Assembly: GCF_014648895.1 (NCBI RefSeq)
Contig: NZ_BMRZ01000008.1
Location: forward strand, 62,001 to 126,000
Length of the DNA stretch: 64,000 nt
Origin: Streptomyces tanashiensis
GTDB lineage: Bacteria; Actinomycetota; Actinomycetes; Streptomycetales; Streptomycetaceae
Direction: 5' to 3'
Below the pieces are notes generated by a model, which searched no databases, was not told the DNA's origin, and saw only the letters and a list, made by a program, of their open reading frames with translations. Position numbers and translations under genes: made by a program. Shown in pieces: positions 8,391 through 16,443 of the stretch (the stretch's first letter is position 1; each line of letters opens with the position of its first letter).

Positions 8391-8583
8391 GCCGCCGGAT
8401 CTCCCGCCCCACCCGCCACCACCGACCCGCCCGGCACCAGCAATCCCATCGGTACCGATCCGGCCGGGAAACGTATCCGAAACCACACGGGCGAGTTGAG
8501 CAAAGCGGGACCCGCGGGCGCCCTTCACGGAGGAGGCTCTCCCCCGAGCCCCTGACGTCCGGGGCCCTCACGTCCGGGAGAAG

Positions 8584-9090
8584 GTGGGAGCGTTGCTGCC
8601 CGAGAGCACGAACGGCGCCGGTGGCACGAGCGGCGGCGGCCTCGCCGTCCCGATGGCCTGGCTGTGCGCCGAGTACCTGGCCGACGAGGTGCTGCGGGCC
8701 GCCGCACTCGTGGCCCCCGGCTCCCTGGAGTACCGGGCCGGCCTCCAGGCCCTGGCCCTCACCGTCCACCTCGCCGGGGAACCGGACGGACCGGCCGACG
8801 CGTGGGCGCCCCGCCGGGTCGACGAGTGGCTACGGCACACGGCGTACGACCGGCCCTGGCCGCCCTGGGTCGAGGAGCGGCTCGCCGCGCGACAGGCGGC
8901 CGGCGGCGACGGCCCCGACCTGGCGCTCGCGCGGACCGCCTGGCGCCGCCTGCGGGACACCTGGATCCGCGCCGCCGACCTCGACGGCCGCACCGACCCG
9001 GAGAGCCCCGTCGACGAGGCCGAGCAGATCTGGCTCCCCGCCTGGAAGCTGGGCCTGCCGCTGGCCCATCTCTCGCTGCACCTGCGCTGA
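8584..9090 (+). CDS. Protein of unknown function
   Basis: I do not recognise this 168-residue protein. It is soluble, rich in Ala, Leu, Trp and Asp/Glu, and probably all-helical, with conserved-looking stretches such as MAWLCAEYLADEVLRAAALVAPGSLEYRAGLQAL and AEQIWLPAWKLGLPLAHLSLHLR. GTG 8584 has its GGGAG too close (3 bases), so a later start such as ATG 8653 is possible. It lies 193 bases after the thioesterase and ends 4 bases from the convergent histidine-kinase gene. Codon use matches the neighbours, so it is a real gene. Confidence 0.6.
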   Translation: MGALLPESTNGAGGTSGGGLAVPMAWLCAEYLADEVLRAAALVAPGSLEYRAGLQALALTVHLAGEPDGPADAWAPRRVDEWLRHTAYDRPWPPWVEERLAARQAAGGDGPDLALARTAWRRLRDTWIRAADLDGRTDPESPVDEAEQIWLPAWKLGLPLAHLSLHLR

Positions 9091-9094
9091 CGGC

Positions 9095-10303
9095 TCAGGG
9101 TGCCGAAGGGTGCACCCCCGGACGGTACTTGGGTACGCGTACCGTCACCTTCATCCCGGCACCGACCCCGGTCTCGATGACGAGACCGTGCTCCGCCCCG
9201 TACACCTGGCGCAGCCGCTCGTCCACGTTGGACAGGCCGATGCCGGAGCCCGCCGGATGCTCCCCGCGGAGCACGGCGCGCAGCAGTTCCGGGTCCATGC
9301 CGATGCCGTCGTCCTCGACGGTCACCACCGCCTCGGCGCCCGCGTCCCGGGCGGCGATGGTGACCCGGCAGCCCCGTTCCCGGTCCTGGAGGCCGTGCTT
9401 GACGGCGTTCTCCACGAGCGGCTGGAGGCAGAGGAACGGCAGGGTCACCGGCAGCACCTCGGGGGCGATCTGCAGGGTCACCTTCAGACGGTCCCCGAAG
9501 CGGGCCCCCGCGAGCGCCAAGTACTGCTCGATGGAGCGCAGTTCGTCGGCGAGCTGGGCGAACTCGCCGTGCCTGCGGAAGGAGTAGCGGGTGAAGTCGG
9601 CGAACTCCAGGAGGAGCTCCCTGGCCCGCTCGGGGTCGGTGCGGACGAACGAGGCGATGGCCGCGAGGGAGTTGAAGATGAAGTGCGGGGAGATCTGGGC
9701 GCGCAGGGCACGGATCTCGGCCTCCACGATCCGGGTCCGCGAGCGGTCCAGTTCGGCCAGCTCCAGCTGGACCGAGACCCAGCGGGCCACCTCGGTCGCG
9801 GCCCGCACCAGGACGGCCGACTCCCGCGAGCCGTAGGCGACGAGCGCGCCGAGCACCCCGTCCTCCCCGGTGAGCGGGGCGATCACCGCCCAGCGCAGCG
9901 GGCACGCCGGATCGGCGCAGCCGCTGTGCGCGGAGCGGCTGCGGCCGGTCGCCAGGGTCTCGGCGGCCTGCTCCGGCACGTGCGCGCGGTGGTGCTCCTC
10001 GCCCGGCCCGTCCCAGGCGAGGACCGCGCCGCGGTCGGTGAGGCACAGCGCCTCGGTGCCGAGCAGCGAGCGGAGCGTGCGGGCCGCCTTGCGCGCGGTC
10101 TCCTCGGTGAGCCCGGCACGCAGCGGGGGCGCGGCGAGCGAGGCGGTGTGCAGGGTGTGGAAGGTGGCGCGCTCGACGGGGGTGCCGAGGTCGGGGTCGG
10201 CGGCGCGGCCGCCGCGCCGGGCGGCGAACCGGCCCAGGACGAAGCCCGCGGCGAGCAGCACGGCCCCAGCGGCGGCCGCGGCGGCGAGGGCGATGCCGCT
10301 CAT
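9095..10303 (-). CDS. LytS-type sensor histidine kinase
   Basis: This 402-residue membrane-attached kinase is the last gene of a four-gene leftward unit. One N-terminal membrane helix (about 4-25) leads to a GAF-like sensor domain (about 45-180, with HSGCADPACPLRWAVIAPL). The LytS/YehU dimerisation and phosphoacceptor motif LRAQISPHFIFNSLAAI follows, then an HATPase_c domain with LVENAVKHGL, DDGIGM and GSGIGLSNVDERL. Its partner is the LytTR regulator at 12541-13293. The transporter and DUF485 genes between them suggest that the kinase senses uptake or availability of a small carboxylate, as the BtsSR/YpdAB systems do for pyruvate. ATG 10303 lies 19 bases after the symporter stop. Confidence 0.87.
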   Translation of the reverse strand: MSGIALAAAAAAGAVLLAAGFVLGRFAARRGGRAADPDLGTPVERATFHTLHTASLAAPPLRAGLTEETARKAARTLRSLLGTEALCLTDRGAVLAWDGPGEEHHRAHVPEQAAETLATGRSRSAHSGCADPACPLRWAVIAPLTGEDGVLGALVAYGSRESAVLVRAATEVARWVSVQLELAELDRSRTRIVEAEIRALRAQISPHFIFNSLAAIASFVRTDPERARELLLEFADFTRYSFRRHGEFAQLADELRSIEQYLALAGARFGDRLKVTLQIAPEVLPVTLPFLCLQPLVENAVKHGLQDRERGCRVTIAARDAGAEAVVTVEDDGIGMDPELLRAVLRGEHPAGSGIGLSNVDERLRQVYGAEHGLVIETGVGAGMKVTVRVPKYRPGVHPSAP

Positions 10304-10322
10304 CGGAGGGCCTCTCGGGCGG

Positions 10323-12056
10323 TCATCGGCGGGCCTCCTGGGCGGGGACGGTTCCGGTGATCTCCTCCGGGAGGTGGAGCCGGGCGAGGATGGCGGGGGT
10401 GCCGGGCGGGATGCGCCGGGGGGTGGCGAGCGAGACGAGCACCATGCTCAGGAAGCCCAGCGGGACCGACCAGACCGCCGGCCAGGCCATCAGGGTGTGC
10501 GGCCAGCCCCCGGGAGCGAGCCCGGCCCGGGTCGCCATCACGGCCGCGAGGGCGGAGCCGCCGCCGAGCAGCAGCCCGGCGACGGCACCGGGCGGGGTGA
10601 GCCGGCGCCACCAGATCCCGAGGACGAGCAGCGGGCAGAAGGAGGAGGCGGAGACCGCGAAGGCGAGGCCGACCGCGTCGGCGACCGGGACCTTGGAGGC
10701 GACCACCCCGACGGCCAGGGGGACGGCGGTGGCGAGCAGCGTCGCGAGGCGGAAGTGCCGTACGCCGCGGGAGGGCAGGACGTCCTGGGTGAGGACCCCG
10801 GCGACCGACATGGTGAGCCCGGAGGCGGTGGAGAGGAAGGCCGCGAAGGCGCCGGCCGCGAGGAGCGCCCCGAGGAGGTCGCCGAGGAGGCCGCCGATGA
10901 TCCGGTCGGGCAGGACGAGGACGGCGGCGTCGGCGGAGCCGGTCAGGGCGAGTTCGGGCGCGTAGATCCGGCCGAGGGCGCCGTACAGGGGTGGCAGCAG
11001 GTAGAACGCGCCGACGAGTCCGAGCACGACGAGGGTGGTGCGCCGGGCGGCGCGGCCGTGCGGACTGGTGTAGAAGCGGACGGCGACGTGCGGCAGGCCC
11101 ATGGTGCCGAGGAAGGTCGCGAGGATCAGTCCGTACGTGGCGTAGAGCTGGTGTCCGTCGCGGCCCCCGGCGAGCGGCTGGGACCAGCCGAGGGGATCGG
11201 CCCCGGTGGCCGCCCGCTCGGGCAGGGGGACGCCCGGCGCGAAGGACAGCGAGGTGCCGCCGAGGACGTGGTGGGTGCCGGGGGCGAGGGTGACGGTCCG
11301 CCCGGTGTACGCGACGGAGTCCACGCTGCCGGTGACGGTCACCGTGAGCGGGTCGTCGAGCCCGATCCGTACCGTGTCGGCGACCTCGACGACGGTGTGG
11401 CCGCGCAGCACGGCGGGGGCGTCGAAGCGGGCCCGGGGCGCCCCGTCCCCGTACCAGGCGGCGAGCAGGAAGAGGGCGGGGACGAGCAGGGCGGTGAGCT
11501 TCAGCCAGTACTGGAAGGCCTGGACGAAGGTGATGCTGCGCATGCCGCCCGCGGCGACGGTGCCGGTGACGACGAGGGCGACGAGCAGACCGCCGACCCA
11601 GTCGGGGGCGCCGGTGAGGATCTCCAGGGTGAGTCCGGCGCCCTGGAGCTGCGGCAGCAGGTACAGCCAGCCGATGCCGACGACGAACAGACTCGCGAGC
11701 CGCCGGACCTGCGGGGATTCGAGGCGGGCCTCGGCGAAGTCGGAGAGGGTGTACGCCCCGGAGCGGCGCAGCGGGGCGGCGACGAGGACGAGCAGCACGA
11801 GGTATCCGGCGGTGTAGCCGACCGGGTACCAGAGCATGGCGGGGCCCTGGACGAGGACGAGTCCGGCGATGCCGAGGAAGGAGGCGGCGGAGAGGTACTC
11901 GCCGCTGATGGCGGCGGCGTTGAGGCCCGGCCGGACGGTCCGCGAGGCGACGTAGAAGTCGGAGGTGGTGCGGGAGACGCGCAGGCCGAGGGCGCCGATG
12001 AGGACGGTGGCGAGGACGACGGCGGTGACGGCGGCGACCGCGTAGGTCTGGTTCAT
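10323..12056 (-). CDS. Sodium/solute symporter, cation acetate (ActP) type
   Basis: This 577-residue secondary transporter of the SSS family has about 13 membrane segments. The ActP/MctC subgroup is indicated by SRTTSDFYVASRTVRPGLNAAAISGEYLSAASFLG at the start, GGMRSITFVQAFQYWLKL, and GTMGLPHVAVRFYTS in the middle. About 90 hydrophilic residues (roughly 205-295) form an external insert. Members import acetate, propionate or pyruvate with a cation. It lies directly behind a DUF485 gene, the usual partner of ActP-type permeases, and ahead of the LytS kinase, so it is likely both a target of the two-component pair and an input to it. Confidence 0.85.
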   Translation of the reverse strand: MNQTYAVAAVTAVVLATVLIGALGLRVSRTTSDFYVASRTVRPGLNAAAISGEYLSAASFLGIAGLVLVQGPAMLWYPVGYTAGYLVLLVLVAAPLRRSGAYTLSDFAEARLESPQVRRLASLFVVGIGWLYLLPQLQGAGLTLEILTGAPDWVGGLLVALVVTGTVAAGGMRSITFVQAFQYWLKLTALLVPALFLLAAWYGDGAPRARFDAPAVLRGHTVVEVADTVRIGLDDPLTVTVTGSVDSVAYTGRTVTLAPGTHHVLGGTSLSFAPGVPLPERAATGADPLGWSQPLAGGRDGHQLYATYGLILATFLGTMGLPHVAVRFYTSPHGRAARRTTLVVLGLVGAFYLLPPLYGALGRIYAPELALTGSADAAVLVLPDRIIGGLLGDLLGALLAAGAFAAFLSTASGLTMSVAGVLTQDVLPSRGVRHFRLATLLATAVPLAVGVVASKVPVADAVGLAFAVSASSFCPLLVLGIWWRRLTPPGAVAGLLLGGGSALAAVMATRAGLAPGGWPHTLMAWPAVWSVPLGFLSMVLVSLATPRRIPPGTPAILARLHLPEEITGTVPAQEARR

Positions 12057-12075
12057 ACGGGACGGTCGACCGTTC

Positions 12076-12462
12076 TCAGCGCTCGACGAGGCCGGTGAAG
12101 TCGCGCTCGTTGCGCTCGGCGCGCCGGACGTACCAGTGGGCGATGGCCCACACGACCGGGTAGACGCCGAAGCCGAGGGCGGCCCAGACGAGCGCCTCGG
12201 GTGCGGGCAGCGCGAGCAGCAGCGGCAGCGAGCCGACGAGCAGGGCGAGGGCCCCGAGCGCGGTGAGGGCGGCGCGGAGCTGGCTGCGCATCAGGGAGCG
12301 GACGTACGTGTGGCCGAGGGTGGTCTGCTCGTCGATCTCGGACCGGGCCGGCGGGTGGACGGGGCGCCGCCCGCCGGGTGGGGGCACGGCTCCCGGGCCG
12401 TGGGCGGAGGCGTAGGTGACGGTCTCGCGCCGGGGCCTGCGCGGGGGGTGGTGCTCCGGCAT
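12076..12462 (-). CDS. DUF485 membrane protein, symporter partner
   Basis: This 128-residue small membrane protein has a Pro/Arg/His-rich cytoplasmic N-terminus of about 40 residues, two hydrophobic segments (about 65-85 and 90-110) and the family ending ...HWYVRRAERNERDFTGLV. DUF485 proteins are regularly encoded beside ActP-type acetate permeases and are thought to assist them. The gap to the symporter is 19 bases. A TACACT element about 28 bases before ATG 12462 may be the -10 of an internal promoter separating this gene from the regulator gene upstream. Confidence 0.82.
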   Translation of the reverse strand: MPEHHPPRRPRRETVTYASAHGPGAVPPPGGRRPVHPPARSEIDEQTTLGHTYVRSLMRSQLRAALTALGALALLVGSLPLLLALPAPEALVWAALGFGVYPVVWAIAHWYVRRAERNERDFTGLVER

Positions 12463-12540
12463 CGGCGTCCGCTCTCTGACTGGCTCCTTGGAGCGTGGAG
12501 TGTACGCAGAGGGGGTGCGGCGCCGGTAGGGGTGCGCGGC

Positions 12541-13293
12541 TCAGCCGCCGGCCCGTCGCATCAGGAGGTCCCGCAGGTGGCGGGCGTGGCGGCGGCTGAC
12601 GGCCAGGTCGGTGCCGCCGATCCGTACCGAGGTGGCGCCGCCGTCGAGCCGCAGCTCGTCGATCCGGCCGAGGGCCACGAGGTGGCTGCGGTGGATGCGG
12701 ACGAAGCCCCGGTCGGCCCAGCGCTCCTCCAGGGTGGAGAGCGGGATGCGGACGAGGTGGCTGCCGTGGTCGGTGTGGAGGCGGGCGTAGTCGCCGTGGG
12801 CCTCGACGTAGGCGATGTCGTCGACGGGGACGAAGCGGGTGACGCCGCCGAGTTCGACGGGGATCTGCTCGGGGACGGCCGCGGCGGCGGGCGCGACGGT
12901 GGCGTGGACGAGCTCGTGGACGCGGCGGACGGCTTCGGCGAGCCGCTCGCGGCGGACCGGCTTGAGGACGTAGTCGACCGCCTTGAGGTCGAAGGCCTGG
13001 AGGGCGAAGCCCTCGTGGGCGGTGACGAAGACGATGTGCGGGGGCCGGACGAAGCCGGCGAGCAGCCGGGCCAGTTCGAGTCCGGTGAGGCCGGGCATGT
13101 GGATGTCGAGGAAGACGACGTCGACGGCCTCGTCGCCCTCGGGCCCCGACTCCAGGGCGCGCCCGATCCTGCGGAGCGCGGCGGTCGCGTCGCCCGCGCC
13201 CTCGGCGGTGCGCACCCGGGGGTCGGCGCGCAGCAGGTAGAGCAGCTCCCCGAGGGCGGGCTCCTCGTCGTCGACGGCCAGGACACGCAGCAT
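12541..13293 (-). CDS. LytTR-family response regulator
   Basis: This 250-residue regulator has a receiver domain (1-125; acidic pair D8-D9, phosphoacceptor D63 in VVFLDIHMPG, switch Thr in FVTAHE, Lys in YVLKPV). A LytTR DNA-binding domain (about 145-245, with FVPVDDIAYVEAHGDYARLHT and FVRIHRSHLVAL) follows. It is first in the leftward series regulator, DUF485, symporter, LytS kinase. Phosphotransfer from the kinase at 9095-10303 should switch it on, and LytTR proteins usually bind paired direct repeats near their target promoter. The start at 13293 lies 31 bases from the upstream glycosylase stop, so read-through from that gene is possible. Confidence 0.87.
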   Translation of the reverse strand: MLRVLAVDDEEPALGELLYLLRADPRVRTAEGAGDATAALRRIGRALESGPEGDEAVDVVFLDIHMPGLTGLELARLLAGFVRPPHIVFVTAHEGFALQAFDLKAVDYVLKPVRRERLAEAVRRVHELVHATVAPAAAAVPEQIPVELGGVTRFVPVDDIAYVEAHGDYARLHTDHGSHLVRIPLSTLEERWADRGFVRIHRSHLVALGRIDELRLDGGATSVRIGGTDLAVSRRHARHLRDLLMRRAGG

Positions 13294-13324
13294 GCGCGGG
13301 AGTCTATGTGAAGGGCGCGGGGGT

Positions 13325-14197
13325 CTATTTGAGGAGTTTCGACAGGCGGCGGTCGGCGAGGATCTTCCCGCCGGTCTGGCAGGTGGGGCAGTACTGGAGG
13401 GAGGAGTCGCTGAAGGAGACCTCGCGGATGGTGTCGCCGCAGACCGGGCAGGCCTCGCCGGTGCGGCCGTGGACGTGCAGGCCGCTCTTCTTCTCGGCCT
13501 TGAGCCTGCCGGCGGCGAGGCCGTGGGAGCGTTCGACGGCCTCGCGGAGGGTGCTGCGCATCGCCGTGTACAGGGCGGCGGTCTCCTCGGGGGTGAGGTT
13601 CTGGGTGGGTTTGAACGGCGAGGTCCTCGCCGCGTGGAGGATCTCGTCGCTGTAGGCGTTGCCGATGCCCGCGATGAGGCTCTGGTCGCGCAGCGCGCCC
13701 TTGATCTGGCGCCGCTCGCCGGCGAGGAGGGCGGCGAACTCCTCGGGGCCGAAGTCCTCGGCGAGCGGGTCGGGGCCGAGGCGGGCGACGCCGGGAACCT
13801 CCCGCGGGTCGTGGACCAGGTGGACGGCGAGGCGTTTGGTGGTGCCGGCCTCGGTGAGGTCGAAGCCGTCGCCGCCGGTCAGGGCGGTACGCAGCGCCAG
13901 CGGGCCCCTGCCGGGCTTCGGCGGGCCGGAGGGCAGCGGGTCCTGCCAGCGGAGCCAGCCCGCGCGGGCCAGGTGGACGAGGAGGTGCAGTTCGCCCGCG
14001 GGTCCGGTGGTGGTGAGGTCGAGGAACTTCCCGTGCCGGCCGACCGCGGTGAACTCGGCGCCCTCGACGGCGCTCAGCGGCGGGTCGTACGTCTTGAGGA
14101 CGCTGATCGCGACGGGCAGGACGCGGGCGATCTCCTTGCCCACCAGGTGCGTGTCGAGGAAGGCGCGGAGCGCTTCCACCTCGGGGAGTTCGGGCAT
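13325..14197 (-). CDS. Fpg/Nei-family DNA glycosylase (AP lyase)
   Basis: This 290-residue base-excision repair enzyme keeps the N-terminus MPELPEVEALRAFL, where Pro2 is the catalytic nucleophile and Glu3 the proton donor. The central H2TH region (LRDQSLIAGIGNAYSDEILHAARTSPF) and a C-terminal zinc finger (CPVCGDTI...QYCPTCQTGG) complete the fold. It recognises oxidised bases, and whether 8-oxoG or pyrimidines are preferred cannot be read here. The start must be ATG 14197 because the catalytic proline has to be residue 2; open frame further upstream is not coding. It diverges from the OmpR-type regulator across 78 bases. Confidence 0.92.
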   Translation of the reverse strand: MPELPEVEALRAFLDTHLVGKEIARVLPVAISVLKTYDPPLSAVEGAEFTAVGRHGKFLDLTTTGPAGELHLLVHLARAGWLRWQDPLPSGPPKPGRGPLALRTALTGGDGFDLTEAGTTKRLAVHLVHDPREVPGVARLGPDPLAEDFGPEEFAALLAGERRQIKGALRDQSLIAGIGNAYSDEILHAARTSPFKPTQNLTPEETAALYTAMRSTLREAVERSHGLAAGRLKAEKKSGLHVHGRTGEACPVCGDTIREVSFSDSSLQYCPTCQTGGKILADRRLSKLLK

Positions 14198-14275
14198 GGT
14201 TCCACCCTGCCGCATGCTCCACCCCGCCGCACCGGGGATCGGGCCGCGCGGCGGGCAGCGCTTAGGGTGTGCGAC

Positions 14276-14947
14276 GTGCGTGTACTGCTCGTCGAGGACG
14301 ACGAAGACCTCCGTTTCGGCGTGGCCGCCGCGCTGCGGGCCGCCGGGCTGGCCGTCGACGAGGCCTCCGATCTGCCCCGGGCCGACGAGGCGCTGTTCGT
14401 CACCGCGTACGACTGCGCGGTCTTCGACCGGATGCTGCCGTCCGGGGACGCCGCCGCGTACGTCGACGGTCTGCGGCGCGCCGGCCGGGACGTGCCCGTG
14501 CTGTTCCTGACCGCGCGCGACACGGTGGCGGACCGGGTGGAGGGCTTCGCGAGCGGCGGGGACGACTACCTCGTCAAGCCGTTCGCCGTGCCCGAGCTGG
14601 TCGCCCGGGTGCGGAGCCTGTGCCGCCGGTCCGCGGTCGTGCGCCCGCCGGTGCACCGCGTCGGCGACCTGGAGATCGACACCGCCCGGCGGCACGTCCG
14701 CCGGTCCGGGGTGCTGCTCACGCTGACGAGCAGGGAGTTCGCGGTCCTGGAGGTCCTCGTGGCCCGCTCGGACCAGGCGGTCTCCCGTGCCGAGCTGATC
14801 GAGAGCTGCTGGGACGAGATGGCCGAACCCCAGTCCAACGTCCTGGAGGTGCTCGTCTCCCAGCTCCGCCGCAAGCTCGGGGACCCGCCGCTGATCCACA
14901 CCGTGCGCGGGGTCGGCTACCGGCTCTCGCCCGACGCCTCGCGGTGA
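14276..14947 (+). CDS. OmpR-family response regulator
   Basis: This 223-residue regulator has a receiver domain (1-115; acidic E7-D8-D9, phosphoacceptor D51 in VFDRMLPSGD, Thr in FLTARD, Lys in LVKPF). A winged-helix DNA-binding domain (about 125-220, with LTLTSREFAVLEVLVARSDQAVSRAELIESCWDE and VLVSQLRRKLGDPPLIHTVRGVGYRL) follows. GTG 14276 is preferred over GTG 14267 because AGGG at 14264-14267 gives it a proper spacer. The stop overlaps the kinase start by four bases (GTGA), indicating translational coupling with its sensor. Confidence 0.9.
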   Translation: MRVLLVEDDEDLRFGVAAALRAAGLAVDEASDLPRADEALFVTAYDCAVFDRMLPSGDAAAYVDGLRRAGRDVPVLFLTARDTVADRVEGFASGGDDYLVKPFAVPELVARVRSLCRRSAVVRPPVHRVGDLEIDTARRHVRRSGVLLTLTSREFAVLEVLVARSDQAVSRAELIESCWDEMAEPQSNVLEVLVSQLRRKLGDPPLIHTVRGVGYRLSPDASR

Positions 14948-16293
14948 GTCCCGCACGCCTGCGCGGGTCGTGGAGCCGTCGGCGGAGCCGGGCCCGCGAC
15001 CGGTCGCGGACGCTGACGCCGACCGCCCGGGTGCTGCGGCTGCGGCGGCGGATCAGCCTGCTGTTCGCGCTGACCAGTGCCGTGGGACTGGTCGCGATGG
15101 CCGTGCTCGCCGTGCGCAGCGACAGCGGCCGCTGGCGGGAGCAGCTCGACCACACGATGGACGCGGACACCAGCTGGGCCCTCGGGCTCCTGGAGACCGA
15201 CGCCGACGGACAGCTCGTCCTGGACGTCCTGGCGGACTCGGTGGACACCGCCTGCCCTCCGCTGACCGTGCTCCTCGTGGACGGGGACGACCCGGCCGCG
15301 CTGACGGTCGAGCACGCGCCGGCGAAGCCCTGCCTGACCGTGAGCCGGGCCGTGGTCCTGGAGGCCGGCCGTGCGGCGGTACGGGCCGACGGCGTGCGGG
15401 CGTTCGACGGACGGACCACGGACGGCGGTCCGGTCCGCGTGTTCGCGCAGCCCTTCTACGCGCCGGAGGCGGCGGACGACGCGGGGCCGCAGGGCGTGCT
15501 CGTGACCGTGGCCGACGCGACCGCCCAACGGGACGACCACCGGCGGCTCGTGTGGCTGGTGTCGGGCGGCTGCGCGGTGCTCGTCCTGCTGTCGGCGGGC
15601 GTCGGGCACGTCCTGTCGGGACGGGCGGTCAGGCCCGCGCTCGCCGCGCTGGACCGGCAGGAGGCGTTCCTCGCGGACGCCGCGCACGATCTGCGGACCC
15701 CGGCCGCCTCGCTCCGGACGCTCGCCGAGACGGCGCTGCGCGGCGAGACGGACGGCGCGGACGTGCACCGGCGGACGCTGCGGCTGGCGGAGGGCATGGG
15801 CCGGCTCGTCGACGGGCTGCTCACCCGTGCCCGTCTCATGTCCGGTACGGCAGCGGTGGCGCGGCAGCCGCTGCGTCTCGACCAGTTGGTGGAGGCGGTC
15901 GCGGAGGAGGTGGTCGAGGCCTCCTCGGAGGGCCATCGGGTACGGGTCGAGGCCGAGGAGACGGTCGTGGTCGCCGACCCCGACCTCGTACGCCGGGCCG
16001 TCGGCAATCTCCTCGACAACGCGCTCGCGCACGGCCACGCGCCGGGCGTCCCCGCGGACGTGCTCGTCACCGTGGCCCGGGACGGCACGCTGACGGTGGA
16101 GGACGCCGGTCCCGGTCTGCCGCCGGAGGTCGCGGGCGCGCTGTTCGAGCGGTTCCGCAGCGGTTCCGGGTCCACCGGTCTCGGTCTGTCGATCGCCTCC
16201 TGGGTCGCCCACGCGCACGGCGGCACGCTCACGGCGGGACGCGGCGATCGGGGCGGGGCGCGGTTCGTCCTCCGGCTGCCGTCCCCGGACTGA
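14944..16293 (+). CDS. OmpR-partner sensor histidine kinase
   Basis: This 449-residue membrane kinase has a very basic N-terminus, membrane segments at about 36-56 and 203-225, and an extracytoplasmic sensor loop of about 145 residues with a likely disulfide (C104/C130). The HAMP-like linker is short. The phosphoacceptor His is H248 in FLADAAHDLRTPAASL; the catalytic domain carries LLDNALAHG, DAGPGL and STGLGLSIASWVAHAHGG. It pairs with the regulator it overlaps. Five 15-base tandem repeats follow the stop codon, and the next gene, an exported aminopeptidase, could be a target of this system by position only. Confidence 0.9.
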   Translation: MSPARLRGSWSRRRSRARDRSRTLTPTARVLRLRRRISLLFALTSAVGLVAMAVLAVRSDSGRWREQLDHTMDADTSWALGLLETDADGQLVLDVLADSVDTACPPLTVLLVDGDDPAALTVEHAPAKPCLTVSRAVVLEAGRAAVRADGVRAFDGRTTDGGPVRVFAQPFYAPEAADDAGPQGVLVTVADATAQRDDHRRLVWLVSGGCAVLVLLSAGVGHVLSGRAVRPALAALDRQEAFLADAAHDLRTPAASLRTLAETALRGETDGADVHRRTLRLAEGMGRLVDGLLTRARLMSGTAAVARQPLRLDQLVEAVAEEVVEASSEGHRVRVEAEETVVVADPDLVRRAVGNLLDNALAHGHAPGVPADVLVTVARDGTLTVEDAGPGLPPEVAGALFERFRSGSGSTGLGLSIASWVAHAHGGTLTAGRGDRGGARFVLRLPSPD

Positions 16294-16301
16294 CCGAGGA
16301 C

Positions 16302-16376
16302 CCTTCCTGGAAGGAGCCTCCTCGGGAGGACCTGCCCCGGAAGGAGCCTCCCGGGAAGAACCTCCCCGGGAAGAAC
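16302..16376. repeat. Five tandem 15-base repeats
   Basis: Five exact-length units (starts 16302, 16317, 16332, 16347, 16362) of the form CCTCCCCGGGAAGAAC with substitutions; each unit is nearly palindromic. They fill the gap between the kinase stop and the promoter of the aminopeptidase gene. They could form a terminator series or a multi-site operator. Confidence 0.7.
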
Positions 16377-16443
16377 CTCTTCAGCAAAACCTCAGCATCC
16401 GTGCGTGATCCTTCCCCGGACCGACCATCCAGGGGAGTTCCTC

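Noticed and set aside
9870..12098. 742-codon plus-strand frame over the symporter and kinase genes
   Set aside because: It is the antisense shadow of two well-supported genes; its product is a Gly/Glu/Asp/Arg-rich string without domains.
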